Below, one piece after another: positions 9,563 through 18,582 of a stretch of DNA of 64,000 bases. Source of the DNA: Actinomycetes bacterium (GTDB lineage Bacteria; Actinomycetota; Acidimicrobiia; Acidimicrobiales; RAAP-2); assembly GCA_021795095.1 (NCBI GenBank), contig JAJYPU010000002.1, positions 16,633 to 80,632 on the forward strand. Reading direction: 5' to 3'. The position numbers were made by a program, and so were the translations under genes. Numbering within the stretch: position 1 is the first letter of the stretch; the number at the start of each line of letters is the position of its first letter. The notes under the pieces were generated by a model. That model made no database searches. It was not told where the DNA came from and saw only the letters and a program-made list of their open reading frames with translations.

Positions 9563-10327
9563 ATGAACGAACTCTTCGATGTCTCGGGCAAGGTCGTACT
9601 CGTCACCGGTGGCAGCCGCGGGATTGGCGAGATGATCGCTCGCGGATTCGTCGAGGCCGGGGCGTCGGTCATCATCACCTCGCGCAAGGCGGACGCCTGC
9701 GAAGCCCTGGCGAACGAGCTGTCCGCGTTCGGCCCGTGTCGGGCAATCGCGGCGGACCTCTCCAAGCCCGACGAATGCGCTCGACTTGCCGAGGAGGTCG
9801 GCGATTCAGGTCGCCTCGACGTGCTCGTGAACAACGCCGGCGCGACCTGGGGCGCGCCCATGGCCGACTACGACGAGGCGGCCTTCGAGCGGGTCCTGTC
9901 GCTCAACGTCAAGGGGGTTTTTCACCTGACCAAGTTCGCCCGCCCGTTGCTCGAGGCCTCGGCCACTGCGACCGACCCGTCGCGAGTGATCAACATCGGG
10001 TCGATCGACGGACTGCACGTGCCAGCGATGGAGACGTACGCCTATTCAGCATCCAAGGCCGCAGTCCACCAACTCACCCGCCACCTCGCCAAGGCACTCG
10101 CACCGCTCGTGACGGTCAACGCCATCGCGCCGGGGCCCTTCGAGTCCAAGATGATGCACGCCACCCTCGAGGCGTTCGGCGACCAGATAGCCCAGTCGGC
10201 GCCGATGCGTCGGATCGGTCAGCCGTCGGATATGGCCGGGGCCGCGATCTTCCTCGCGTCGCCCGCCGCCAGCTACATCACCGGCGTGATCCTGCCCGTC
10301 GACGGAGGGATCGCGACGCTCGCCTAG
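9563..10327 (+). CDS. Short-chain dehydrogenase/reductase (FabG-like)
   Basis: A 254-aa classical SDR. The Rossmann motif TGGSRGIG (residues 15-22), NNAG, the catalytic Ser in NIGSIDG (S147), YSASK (Y161, K165) and PGPF are all intact. The R near residue 41 after the second strand suggests NADP(H) preference. The C-terminal ITGVILPVDGG is the typical end of this family. The substrate cannot be told from sequence; FabG-like 3-oxoacyl reductases and various alcohol dehydrogenases share these motifs. It converges on htrA with a 4-bp overlap. Confidence 0.9.
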   Translation: MNELFDVSGKVVLVTGGSRGIGEMIARGFVEAGASVIITSRKADACEALANELSAFGPCRAIAADLSKPDECARLAEEVGDSGRLDVLVNNAGATWGAPMADYDEAAFERVLSLNVKGVFHLTKFARPLLEASATATDPSRVINIGSIDGLHVPAMETYAYSASKAAVHQLTRHLAKALAPLVTVNAIAPGPFESKMMHATLEAFGDQIAQSAPMRRIGQPSDMAGAAIFLASPAASYITGVILPVDGGIATLA

Positions 10328-11727
10328 GAGTGCTGGCGCCCGAGTACGACCGTGAGGGTGAGGTGCTTCGTGGCGCGCACGATGCCGAGCTTGATGGTGT
10401 CACCCGGGTGCAGGTCGGAGAGCACGCTCGTGAGGTCCTGGGTGTTGTTGATGGTCGTGCCGTTGAGCGACACGATGACGTCACCCTGTCGCACGCCGGC
10501 GCGAGCGGCGCCAGTGTTGGCGATGACGCTCATCACCACCGCCCCGGTCGAGACCGTGAAGCCGTACTGCAACTGCAGGGTCGGGGTCATCGACATGACC
10601 TCGACACCGATGAAGGCGCCGTGGTTGACAACGCTCTGGCCAGCCTCAAGCGACTTGAGCAGCGACTCGATCGTGGAGACCGGGATCGCGAAGCCGATGT
10701 TCTGGGCGCTGGTCCCGTCGGGCAACGTGCCGGCGACCGCGGTGTTCATCCCGATCACGTCGCCGCGAGCGTCGAGCAATGGTCCACCGGAGTTGCCGGG
10801 GTTGATCGCCGCGTCGGTCTGGATCATGTTGCTGAGGGTCTCAGAGCTCGAGGACGTGCCCGCGGTCACGGTGCGTCCGAGGGCCGAGACGATGCCCTGG
10901 GTCACCGTCGGGGTTCCCGCCGCGAGTCCGAGGGCGTTGCCGATCGCGACGACCGCGTCACCGACGACGAGCGCGTTGGAGTTGCCAAAGGTCACCGTCG
11001 GTAGGCCCGAGGCGCCATTGATTCGAATCAGCGCAACGTCGTCGATCGGGTTGGTGCCGATGAGGGTCGCGGGCAGACTCGTGGTCGAACCGGAACGGGT
11101 CACGGTGATCGTCCCGCCGCCGACGGCGGCCGCGATCACGTGGTTGTTCGTGATGACGAGGCCGTTCGACGAGATGATCATGCCCGTTCCCTGGTCCTCG
11201 GTCCCCTGGCCCTTCACATCGATGGAGACGATGGCCGGCAGGACGCGCTGGACGAGAGTCGGGATCGTGAGCCCGGTGGGCAGGACCGCACCGGTCGGCG
11301 CGTTGGACACGGCGTTGATCGTTACGCCGGGTGTGCCGCTCGATGACGAGGCGCTGAAGTGGCCAGCAAGCCCACCGACCAGGGCAGCGACCAGCAGCAA
11401 CGAGATGCGTGAGGACCACGGCGAGCGAGGTGACGAGCGGATCGGGATCGGTGGCTCGCCATTGGTTCCGAACGCGCCCGTGGGCGCTGCGATCGACTCA
11501 CCGGTCTTTTGGCCGGAGGGCTCACCGAGCGACGGCGCGGCGGCTGCGTCCGTGGTCTCACCTGGTGACGGCGCAACGGAGGCTGTGGTCGTGGTCTCTT
11601 CGGGCGACGGTGGCGTCACGTCATCGTCGGGCGTGGCGGGCGCCACCCACGACGCAAGGTAGTCGAACGATGCCGGGCCGCCGCTTGGGCGACCACTGTC
11701 CTCGGATGACGGTGGAAATTCGCTCAC
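10324..11727 (-). CDS. HtrA/DegP-type serine protease with PDZ domain
   Basis: A 467-aa membrane-anchored protease. An approximately 105-residue Ser/Thr/Pro/Glu-rich cytoplasmic region is followed by one transmembrane helix (about 107-124), a trypsin-like domain with triad H196 (TNNHVI), D230 (DDVALI) and S313 (GNSGGPLL), and a C-terminal PDZ domain (about 370-460). The family degrades or refolds damaged envelope proteins. The long, acidic N-terminal extension is common in actinobacterial HtrA homologues and may carry regulatory interactions. The GTG at 11727 is preceded by TAGCAT with a 6-base gap. Confidence 0.93.
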   Translation of the reverse strand: MSEFPPSSEDSGRPSGGPASFDYLASWVAPATPDDDVTPPSPEETTTTASVAPSPGETTDAAAAPSLGEPSGQKTGESIAAPTGAFGTNGEPPIPIRSSPRSPWSSRISLLLVAALVGGLAGHFSASSSSGTPGVTINAVSNAPTGAVLPTGLTIPTLVQRVLPAIVSIDVKGQGTEDQGTGMIISSNGLVITNNHVIAAAVGGGTITVTRSGSTTSLPATLIGTNPIDDVALIRINGASGLPTVTFGNSNALVVGDAVVAIGNALGLAAGTPTVTQGIVSALGRTVTAGTSSSSETLSNMIQTDAAINPGNSGGPLLDARGDVIGMNTAVAGTLPDGTSAQNIGFAIPVSTIESLLKSLEAGQSVVNHGAFIGVEVMSMTPTLQLQYGFTVSTGAVVMSVIANTGAARAGVRQGDVIVSLNGTTINNTQDLTSVLSDLHPGDTIKLGIVRATKHLTLTVVLGRQHS

Positions 11728-11733
11728 GTCCTC

Positions 11734-11739
11734 ATGCTA
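11734..11739 (-). promoter_or_regulatory. -10 element, htrA-type gene (leaderless)
   Basis: TAGCAT ends 6 bases before the GTG at 11727. Confidence 0.45.
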
Positions 11740-11799
11740 GACATCGCAACGTAATAATCGGCTAAACGGGAGCGAAATGTTCCTCATGACGAAACCGAG

Positions 11800-11805
11800 T
11801 AGATT
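11800..11805 (+). promoter_or_regulatory. -10 element, Arg-rich protein gene (leaderless)
   Basis: TAGATT ends 8 bases before the ATG at 11814, the longest gap in the leaderless set. Confidence 0.35.
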
Positions 11806-11813
11806 AGTGCCCT

Positions 11814-13136
11814 ATGCCTCGTCGCATCGAGATCGAAATTACTAGTTTGCAGGGTGACGTCGCCACGTGGCGCGCCGCCGGCGCGAAGATGCCCAAGGGG
11901 GTGCTCAACGTCGATTTGGTGCCCGGTGGGCCCGTCGTCGGTGGCGTCTACCGGGCGGACATCGAGCAGTACATGGAGGGGCTCGAGGTCGTCTCGGTCA
12001 TGCCGCCCAAGACTGCGTCGCCGCTCGACCCGCGCAAAGAGCGCATCGAGTTGCTGCCGAGCACCAAGTCTGTCCCCGACGTCGTGGTGACCTACGCGAC
12101 CAAGGGTCGTGGTCCGCGTCGCGACAGCGACCGTGACAGCGCCCGTGGCGCACGTGGCGCCGGCCGTGATGGCGCACGGCGCGAGGAGTCGCGTCGACCC
12201 TCCAGTCGGCCAGCCCGTGACGGCGCCGCGTCGAATGACCGACCCGATCTCACCGACCGATCCGCCCGCCCCGAGCGCGGCGCCCGCCCCGAGCGCACTG
12301 AGCGCCCGAGCCGTGGCGCGCGTCCCGCTGGCCGCGGAGCCCGCCCCGAGCGTCCGGCTCGTCCCGCCGGTCCCCCGGTCACGACGACGCATCGCAACGC
12401 GCTGCTCGCGACGCTGTCGCCCGAGCAGTTGCCCGTCGCTGAGCAGCTCCTACGCGGGGGTATCCCCGCGGTGCGCGCCGCCGTGGCTGAGCAGAACAAG
12501 AACGCGACGGCTCAAGGCCGTCCGACCGTGGACCCCGTGACCATCGACCGCATCGCCGAGGAACTGCTCGGACGGACCAATCTGGCGATGTGGAAGGACC
12601 GGGCCGCCGGCGGCATCGCCGCTGGTCGCGAGCTACGTCTGCGCGATCTGCGCGCGGTGGTGACGTCGGCCAAGACCGTCTCACTTGACGACGAGGCACG
12701 TACCCAGCTCAAGGAGCTGCAGGCTTCCCTAACCGCGCGCCTCGAGGCGCTGCGGACCCAGTGGGTTGAGAAGCTTGAAGCTGCGGTCGCCGCGGAGAAC
12801 CCCGTGACGGCTCTCGAGCTCGTGGTCCGCCCGCCGGACATGTCCACGCGCATCAGCGCGGAGATGGCGACCAAGGTGATCGCGCTGGTCTCGTCCTCGC
12901 TCACCGCCGAGCAAGAGCCCGCTCGCTGGCGTGAGATCGTGACCCTGGCGGCCGAAACGTCGATCCGGCGCAACGTCAAGCCGGTCGGGATCCCCGAAGA
13001 CGCCGAGTGTCACGCGCTCGCGGTGAAGAACGCCGGCGCGATTCCCGAGCTGGCCAAGCTGCTCGGGATGAAGGTTCCGCCACCGCCGCCGATCGCGCGT
13101 CCGACGCGCCGTCCGGCTACTCGTCGCCCAGCGTAA
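11814..13136 (+). CDS. Unknown protein with Arg/Pro-rich disordered linker
   Basis: A 440-aa protein I do not recognise. Three parts can be seen: an N-terminal beta-rich domain (about 1-96), a low-complexity linker (about 97-190) made of repeated ARPERGARP- and RGARG-like units with many Arg, Ala, Pro, Gly and Glu, and a helical C-terminal domain (about 191-425) with a charged, coiled-coil-like stretch near 285-330 and a Pro/Arg tail. The linker resembles RNA-binding or phase-separating regions, but that is only an analogy. It is convergent with the GNAT gene, overlapping it by 20 bp. Confidence 0.75.
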   Translation: MPRRIEIEITSLQGDVATWRAAGAKMPKGVLNVDLVPGGPVVGGVYRADIEQYMEGLEVVSVMPPKTASPLDPRKERIELLPSTKSVPDVVVTYATKGRGPRRDSDRDSARGARGAGRDGARREESRRPSSRPARDGAASNDRPDLTDRSARPERGARPERTERPSRGARPAGRGARPERPARPAGPPVTTTHRNALLATLSPEQLPVAEQLLRGGIPAVRAAVAEQNKNATAQGRPTVDPVTIDRIAEELLGRTNLAMWKDRAAGGIAAGRELRLRDLRAVVTSAKTVSLDDEARTQLKELQASLTARLEALRTQWVEKLEAAVAAENPVTALELVVRPPDMSTRISAEMATKVIALVSSSLTAEQEPARWREIVTLAAETSIRRNVKPVGIPEDAECHALAVKNAGAIPELAKLLGMKVPPPPPIARPTRRPATRRPA

Positions 13137-13509
13137 GCAGTCGCGCCTTCCAGCCGACCGACTCATAGAGCGACTTCATCGCCCGGTCTCCGGGTAGCGC
13201 TAGTGCGTCTCGTGCGTTGGCCTCCTGTCGCGCGAGCGTGACGAGTGCACGTCCCCTCCCCTGGAGTCGGTGCGCGGGGTCGACGTAGAGCGCGAGGATC
13301 ACTCGGTGAGAAACGATCATGATCGACGCCGCGTCATCGCTCCAGAGCGAACCCGCCGCGGCGAAAGAGCTGAGCATCGCCTCGGGTTCGACGCCGCCGA
13401 GTACGTCCTCGAGATAGCGGGACCCGCCACGTCGACCGGCCACGTCATCGATGGCGTGGCGCCACACACCGGCCAGCTGCGCTGTCACGGCGCCCGCGCG
13501 TTCGATCAT
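13117..13509 (-). CDS. GNAT-family acetyltransferase-like protein
   Basis: About 130 aa. The segment LYVDPAHRLQGRGRALV carries the GNAT motif A (Q/R-x-x-G-x-G/A, acetyl-CoA pyrophosphate loop), followed by an alpha-helix and the YESVGW motif typical of motif B. The N-terminal half is poorly conserved. The start is uncertain: the ATG at 13509 is the first clean one after the DUF4193 stop, but the frame continues upstream and a non-ATG start overlapping the DUF4193 gene is possible. The acetyl acceptor is unknown. It is the last gene of the long minus-strand block that begins with mpa. Confidence 0.65.
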   Translation of the reverse strand: MIERAGAVTAQLAGVWRHAIDDVAGRRGGSRYLEDVLGGVEPEAMLSSFAAAGSLWSDDAASIMIVSHRVILALYVDPAHRLQGRGRALVTLARQEANARDALALPGDRAMKSLYESVGWKARLLTLGDE

Positions 13510-13532
13510 GGCGCCGACCCGGTCCCGCTCGA

Positions 13533-14003
13533 CTAGACGCAGTCGCGACAGAGCATGTGCGCCGAATCGGCCAGCTGGCTCGTCTTCTTCAGCAGCCGGC
13601 AGGACGAACACCGGAACTCGTCGTCCTGCTTGGGCAGGATCGCCTCGGCAACGTCGACACCCAACTCGGGATCGCTGACCTCGTCGTCGTCCTCTGGCAC
13701 GCTGGTGCGAAGGATCGTCTCGGCGAGCACCTCGTCCAGGGCCAGTTCCACGTCGGAGTCGTCGACCACGTCGTCGTCGTCCTCGATGATCGCGACGGCC
13801 ACTTCGACGACGTCCTCTGCGTCCTCTGCGTCCTCGACGATGTCAGCGTCCTCGGCGGCCTCGTCGACGTCCAGCTCGTCGACCTCCAGGTCGTCGGTGT
13901 CGAGCTCGTCGGCGTCGATGTCGTCGCCCACGATCTCCTCGTCGAAGCCCTCCGCGAGCTCCTCTTCGTCGAACACCTCGTCGTTATCGCTGTCGCGCAC
14001 CAT
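13533..14003 (-). CDS. DUF4193 acidic zinc-ribbon protein
   Basis: A 156-aa very acidic protein. The first 110 residues are dominated by Asp, Glu and Val and are probably disordered. The C-terminal ILPKQDDEF, CSSC and MLCRDC elements match the actinobacterial DUF4193 family, whose two CxxC pairs would bind zinc. It is longer than the usual family size of about 100 aa through the acidic extension. The ATG at 14003 has a GAGAGGGA ribosome binding site. A TACACT hexamer (14029-14034) about 25 bases upstream could be its -10. Function unknown. Confidence 0.8.
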   Translation of the reverse strand: MVRDSDNDEVFDEEELAEGFDEEIVGDDIDADELDTDDLEVDELDVDEAAEDADIVEDAEDAEDVVEVAVAIIEDDDDVVDDSDVELALDEVLAETILRTSVPEDDDEVSDPELGVDVAEAILPKQDDEFRCSSCRLLKKTSQLADSAHMLCRDCV

Positions 14004-14074
14004 CTAATTCCCTCTCAGTAGCGCTGGCAGTGTAGAACCTTTTTGCGCCGGCGTGCGGGACCCTGGGGAATCTG

Positions 14075-15700
14075 TTACGAAAGTCCCGGCTGCCCGCGCT
14101 CCGCACGGGCCCGCTCGGCGCGACGTTCCGCCTCCAGACGCTCCAGGTCCGTGTCGGAATAGTCTACAAATTGCATAGAATCAGCGATCAGTTCGTGGTG
14201 GGCCTCGCCGCGGATCAGGCGAGCCATATCGTGGGCGACCCGTCGGTAGTTCGCGTGCCCCTGGGGGCTCGAGCGCAACTCGATGAGGTGCATCGCCTCG
14301 CGCGCGTTCATCAAGATCCGGTAGCGGATGTTAAAGGCCAGGGCCACGCAGTACTGGCTCTGGACGGGGAACTCCTCGGCGAGGTCGCGCGCAAACTCGG
14401 CGGAGCGCTCGAGGGACTCAACGTAGGGCTGGTCGAGACCGGCCTCGCGCACGACATCGGGCACCTCGTAGCCGAGATCGGCGGTGAGGGGCTGCCACTC
14501 GATGGTGGCAAGCCGGTGACGCTGGAGATCGCGAAAGGCGCCGTAGTCGGTCACGAGTTCGAACTCATAGGTCGTCTGCTCGAAGGCCCGGCCCGGGCGG
14601 TGGCGCCGGTTGGCGCGATGGCCCACGTAGGTCGCCATGAGCTCACGGCGCTGGTAGTCGCTCAGTGACGCCACCGTCGCCGCCGCCGCCGCGGTCGAGA
14701 TCCTGGCGGTCTCAAAGACGATGGCCTCGAGCACGCGACGTTCGCCGTCGGGGTCAAAGGCGATCAGACGAACCCGGGGTGTTACCTCGTTATCGACCTC
14801 GGGGGTCCCCCACCTCGCGAGCAGCGCCGTGGTGCGAGCGCGCTTGTCGGCGAGGTAGGTGACCCACTCACCCCCGCGCTCGGGGACGTCGAGGCGCTTG
14901 AGGAACGACGGGATGACCTTTTCGAGCTCGCGCTGCATGAGCCCCGCGTAGTGGTTGACCTCGGGCAACGGGTGAGCGCGCATGCGCAGCAACAGGCTCT
15001 CATAGGCCTGACCCGAGCCGTAGATGCCGAGGTTCGACAGGGCGCTCGCGGGCAGGAGCCCCCGGACGGCGTCGAGAGCCTTGGCGCGGATCGCCTGGCG
15101 GTAAACGAAGTCGGTGTCCTCGGGCGTCTTGGGGTAGCGCACGCTCAGCCACTCCGTCATGCGCGGCAGCAGCGCGGCGTAGGTGTCGAACATGCGGTCC
15201 ATCTCCCCGACGTAGCGCGCGCCGAAACGCGACTCGAGCACGTCGTGGTCGCGATAGAAGCGGTAGTGGCCGTTGGCCAGACGCCGGTCGTAGCCGAGGT
15301 AGCGCGTCGACTGCTCGAGGTAGCTCATGAGCCGGCCTCGCTCGAGGACCTTGGTCAGGACGTTGCTCGCCTGTTCACAGGCCAGATGGACCCCCCCGAG
15401 TTGGGCGACCGAGTCGTCGCCGTACTCGAAGAAGATGCGCTGGTAGAGCTCGTCGGCGCGTCCGACGCCGACCGTGGCGTCGATCGAGGCGTCCCCAGTC
15501 AGGTCGAGATCGTCGACGAACTCATCGAGGAAGAGCCGTCGGAGGCTCTTGGTTGCGCGTGAGTACCGGGCGAACAACGCCCCCTTGACGACCTCGGGGA
15601 GGTTGACCAGGGCGAAGACCGGACCGTCGAGATTGGTGAAGTATCGGCGTAGAACCGCCCGCTCGGTCTCGGTGAACTCTTCCGCGACATAAGCGTGCAT
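14075..15700 (-). CDS. ThyX-like protein with two thymidylate-synthase-complementing domains
   Basis: A 541-aa protein about twice the length of a ThyX monomer. The first half contains ERGRLMSYLEQSTRY (about 120-134) and the second half QRHRLATIEWQPL (R394-H395-R396), each aligning with the flavin/dUMP-binding RHRxxSxxExSxRY motif of flavin-dependent thymidylate synthase. Neither copy is complete: the first keeps the S...E.STRY end but has lost RHR, the second keeps RHR but loses the Ser/Arg end. It may be a composite active site or a non-catalytic paralogue. It follows the helicase gene by 24 bp and is probably cotranscribed. Confidence 0.75.
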   Translation of the reverse strand: MHAYVAEEFTETERAVLRRYFTNLDGPVFALVNLPEVVKGALFARYSRATKSLRRLFLDEFVDDLDLTGDASIDATVGVGRADELYQRIFFEYGDDSVAQLGGVHLACEQASNVLTKVLERGRLMSYLEQSTRYLGYDRRLANGHYRFYRDHDVLESRFGARYVGEMDRMFDTYAALLPRMTEWLSVRYPKTPEDTDFVYRQAIRAKALDAVRGLLPASALSNLGIYGSGQAYESLLLRMRAHPLPEVNHYAGLMQRELEKVIPSFLKRLDVPERGGEWVTYLADKRARTTALLARWGTPEVDNEVTPRVRLIAFDPDGERRVLEAIVFETARISTAAAAATVASLSDYQRRELMATYVGHRANRRHRPGRAFEQTTYEFELVTDYGAFRDLQRHRLATIEWQPLTADLGYEVPDVVREAGLDQPYVESLERSAEFARDLAEEFPVQSQYCVALAFNIRYRILMNAREAMHLIELRSSPQGHANYRRVAHDMARLIRGEAHHELIADSMQFVDYSDTDLERLEAERRAERARAERGQPGLS

Positions 15701-15724
15701 GACACGTAGACACTAGGGCCAGCG

Positions 15725-17851
15725 TCAGGCCAAGGGGTGGACCGTCGTCGCGCTGGCAACGACACTGCGCACCAGCGAGTCACGCGCGATCGCCGCCTGA
15801 TCTGCGACATCGCCCAACTGACCGAGCCGCGCGAGTTGTTCGCACAAGTCGGCGACCTGCTTGGCGATGCGTACGAAGTCCCCCGGCGAGGTCTGGCCGA
15901 TCTCGACGTCGGCGACGTCGAGGACCGTCCCGAGCGCCGCTCCCCTCGACCAGGCCGTGATGGTGGTCGCGAAGGCGCCGTCGGGGCCGCGGCCGTGGGG
16001 CACCTGGAACTGCTCCTCCACCTGGTGCACGGTCGCGGCGATGACCGTGAGCGCCCGGATGCGCTCGTCGAGCGAGGTGCGCCGGTCGTTGCCGATCCGG
16101 TCGGGAATGGTGCGGCGTTTCTTGGTCGTGACGGCCTTGGCGGCGTTGGGTGCCCGGCGCGCCCGGCGCGGTTCGTATACGAAGCACGACGCGAGTCCCG
16201 CGACGGCGGCTCCGTCGAGCCCGTCGAACAGTCCCTCGCGCAGGGCCTCGGCGACGAGGAGGTCACTCTCGTGGTAGAGCGAGCGCAGGAGCTGCCCGTC
16301 GGCGTTCAACGTCCACCCCTCGGCGTAGCCGAGCGCCTCGAGGACGTGGTGGCGGGCGCGCAGCTGCTCGCTGAGGGACCGCTTGGAGCCGCCTGGATGC
16401 CGATCGGACTCGAACTGGGCGAAGGAGCGCTCGACCACGTTGGTCGCCGTCTCCTGGTCGAAGTGGTTGATGAGGTTGGCCGTGAAGTTGTAGGTGGGGC
16501 GAAATGAGGAGTGCAGGTCGCCCGGTGTGGCCAGTGCGACGCGTCCGACGTCTGACAGCGCGATGTCGGGGCTGAAGCAGACGATGGCGTGACCCTCGTC
16601 GTCAAGTCCTCGACGCCCGGCTCGACCGGTCATCTGGGAGTACTCGGCGCTCGTGAGGAACTGACGGCCCGCGTCGGAGTACTTGGTGAAGCGTTCGAGA
16701 GCGACCGAGCGCGCGGGCATGTTCACCCCGAGCGCGAGCGTTTCGGTCGCGAACACCGCGCCGAGCAGATTGCGCTCGAAGCAGGCCTCGACGATCTCGC
16801 GAAAGGCCGGGACCATGCCCGCGTGGTGGGCGGCCAGGCCACGGATCAGCCCCTCGAGGAAGTCGGCGTACTCGAGGGCGCGCAGGTCGTCGTCTGTGAA
16901 GCTCGAGAGGCGAAACTCAGCGATTCGCTCGATCTCGGCGCGCTCGTCGCTCGTGGTAAAGCGTAGTCCGTCACGACGGCACTGGGCGACGGCGTCGTCA
17001 CAGGCCGCGCGCGAGAAGATGAAGACGATGGCGGGCAGTAGGTCGTTCGCCTCCAACGCGTTGAGCAGCTCGCTTCGCCGCGGGGTCCGAAAGGGCGGCG
17101 GCGGCGCCGAGGAGCGCGGACCGTGCCACTTGGGCCCCGGGCGGAACTTGCGCGACGCCTTCATCAGGTTGTCGATGCGCCGAGCCCCGTCGGCGAGGTG
17201 ACCCTCGACGAGCAGGTCCTCGACTTCGGCGGTCGTCTGGCCCCGGCGTACGACGGCCACGTGATTGTGCAGGGTGATCGGCCGTTCCTTCTCGATAATG
17301 ACCTCGGTGTGACCGCGGACCTCGGTCAGCCACTCCCCAAGGAAGGTCGCGTTGCCGACGGTCGCCGAGAGCGCGACGAACTGGATCGACGGAGGCGTGA
17401 GGATGAGCACCTCCTCCCAGACGCCCCCGCGATAGGGGTCTTGGAGGTAGTGGACCTCATCGAGCACGACCAGTCCGAGTGAGCGCAGCTGGCCCGAATC
17501 GGTGAGCAGCATGTTGCGCAGCACCTCGGTGGTCATCACGACGATCTCGGCGCCGCGATTGATCGACGTGTCGCCGGTGAGCAGGCCGACCCGATCGGCG
17601 CCGAAACGGTCGACGAGCTCGTGATACTTCTGATTCGAGAGGGCCTTCAGGGGTGTCGTGTAGAAGGCCCGACGCGCCCCGTTGGTCGTGCGGGTGATCG
17701 CGTAGGTGGCGATGATCGTCTTACCTGAACCGGTCGGGGCGCTGACGAGGACGTTCACGCCCCGGTCGACGGCGTCGAGCGCCGCGTGCTGGAAGTCGTC
17801 AAGGCCGAAGCCGAGCTCGTCGACGAAGGTGGCTCGCAGGTCGCGCTTCAC
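15725..17851 (-). CDS. helY: Ski2/Mtr4-like DEAD/DEVH-box helicase (HelY type)
   Basis: A 708-aa superfamily-2 RNA helicase. Walker A is SAPTGSGKT (residues 37-45), motif II is DEVH (130-133), motif III is SAT, and motif VI is in QMTGRAGRRG; a C-terminal helical domain follows, as in HelY of mycobacteria. The GTG at 17851 overlaps the tatC stop as GTGA and homology begins there, so longer upstream reading is rejected. The same tatA-tatC-helY order exists downstream of the mycobacterial proteasome genes, which supports the name. Likely role: RNA unwinding in decay or processing. Confidence 0.92.
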   Translation of the reverse strand: MKRDLRATFVDELGFGLDDFQHAALDAVDRGVNVLVSAPTGSGKTIIATYAITRTTNGARRAFYTTPLKALSNQKYHELVDRFGADRVGLLTGDTSINRGAEIVVMTTEVLRNMLLTDSGQLRSLGLVVLDEVHYLQDPYRGGVWEEVLILTPPSIQFVALSATVGNATFLGEWLTEVRGHTEVIIEKERPITLHNHVAVVRRGQTTAEVEDLLVEGHLADGARRIDNLMKASRKFRPGPKWHGPRSSAPPPPFRTPRRSELLNALEANDLLPAIVFIFSRAACDDAVAQCRRDGLRFTTSDERAEIERIAEFRLSSFTDDDLRALEYADFLEGLIRGLAAHHAGMVPAFREIVEACFERNLLGAVFATETLALGVNMPARSVALERFTKYSDAGRQFLTSAEYSQMTGRAGRRGLDDEGHAIVCFSPDIALSDVGRVALATPGDLHSSFRPTYNFTANLINHFDQETATNVVERSFAQFESDRHPGGSKRSLSEQLRARHHVLEALGYAEGWTLNADGQLLRSLYHESDLLVAEALREGLFDGLDGAAVAGLASCFVYEPRRARRAPNAAKAVTTKKRRTIPDRIGNDRRTSLDERIRALTVIAATVHQVEEQFQVPHGRGPDGAFATTITAWSRGAALGTVLDVADVEIGQTSPGDFVRIAKQVADLCEQLARLGQLGDVADQAAIARDSLVRSVVASATTVHPLA

Positions 17852-18576
17852 CGACGCAGCATCTTGCCGACCCCGATGGCGAGGAAGTAGAAGGCGGTGA
17901 GCGGCACCGCGAGGGCGAGCATCGACAGGGGGTCGCCGCTTGGGGTGAAGACCGCCGCCGCGATGGTGATCGCGATGAGTGCGTAGCGCCACGAGTGCAG
18001 CAGCTGACGCGGCGTCACGATGCGCGCGAGCTCGAGTGCGACGAGCACCACGGGGAATTCGAAGGTCACCCCAAAGATGAACATCATCATCACGAAGAGA
18101 CTGAGGTACTGGTTTGGGTTGTAGTACGAGACCAGCGTGCTGCCGCCAATCGACTGGAGGAACTTGATCGCGTGGCCGAAACTGAAGTAGGCGACGACCA
18201 CGCCGGCGGCGAAGAAGGCGAAGGACGCCGAGACGAAGGGCACCGCGTATCGCCGCTCGGCGGCCTTCAGGCCCGGCGTGATGAATCGCCAGACGTGCCA
18301 AAAGACGATGGGCGAGGCGAACAGCAGTCCCCCGAAGAAGGCGATCTTGATGCGCAGGGTCAGTCCGTCGAGTGGGTTCGTCACGAGAAAGAGGCAATGG
18401 CCGGGCTCTGCGTGGCAGTAGGGCTGCTGGAGGATGCGCAGGATCGGCGAGTAGAGCATGAACGCCGCGATGCCGAGCACGATGATCGATGCCGACGAGA
18501 TCAAGAAGCGCCGCCGGGCCTCGGCGAGGTGCTCGGCCAGGGTCATCCCGGACTCGGCCTTGCGGAATTTCGACAC
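17848..18576 (-). CDS. tatC: Twin-arginine translocase subunit TatC
   Basis: A 242-aa polytopic protein with six predicted transmembrane helices. Family signatures include the N-terminal MTLAEHLAEARRRFL, the conserved glutamate-containing loop and FWHVWRFITPGLKAAERR before helix 3, and FGVTFEFPVV in helix 4. TatC recognises the twin-arginine signal of folded substrates. It follows the TatA/B gene by 6 bp and overlaps the helicase gene. The start is the GTG at 18576. Confidence 0.96.
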   Translation of the reverse strand: MSKFRKAESGMTLAEHLAEARRRFLISSASIIVLGIAAFMLYSPILRILQQPYCHAEPGHCLFLVTNPLDGLTLRIKIAFFGGLLFASPIVFWHVWRFITPGLKAAERRYAVPFVSASFAFFAAGVVVAYFSFGHAIKFLQSIGGSTLVSYYNPNQYLSLFVMMMFIFGVTFEFPVVLVALELARIVTPRQLLHSWRYALIAITIAAAVFTPSGDPLSMLALAVPLTAFYFLAIGVGKMLRR

Positions 18577-18582
18577 GTCAGA

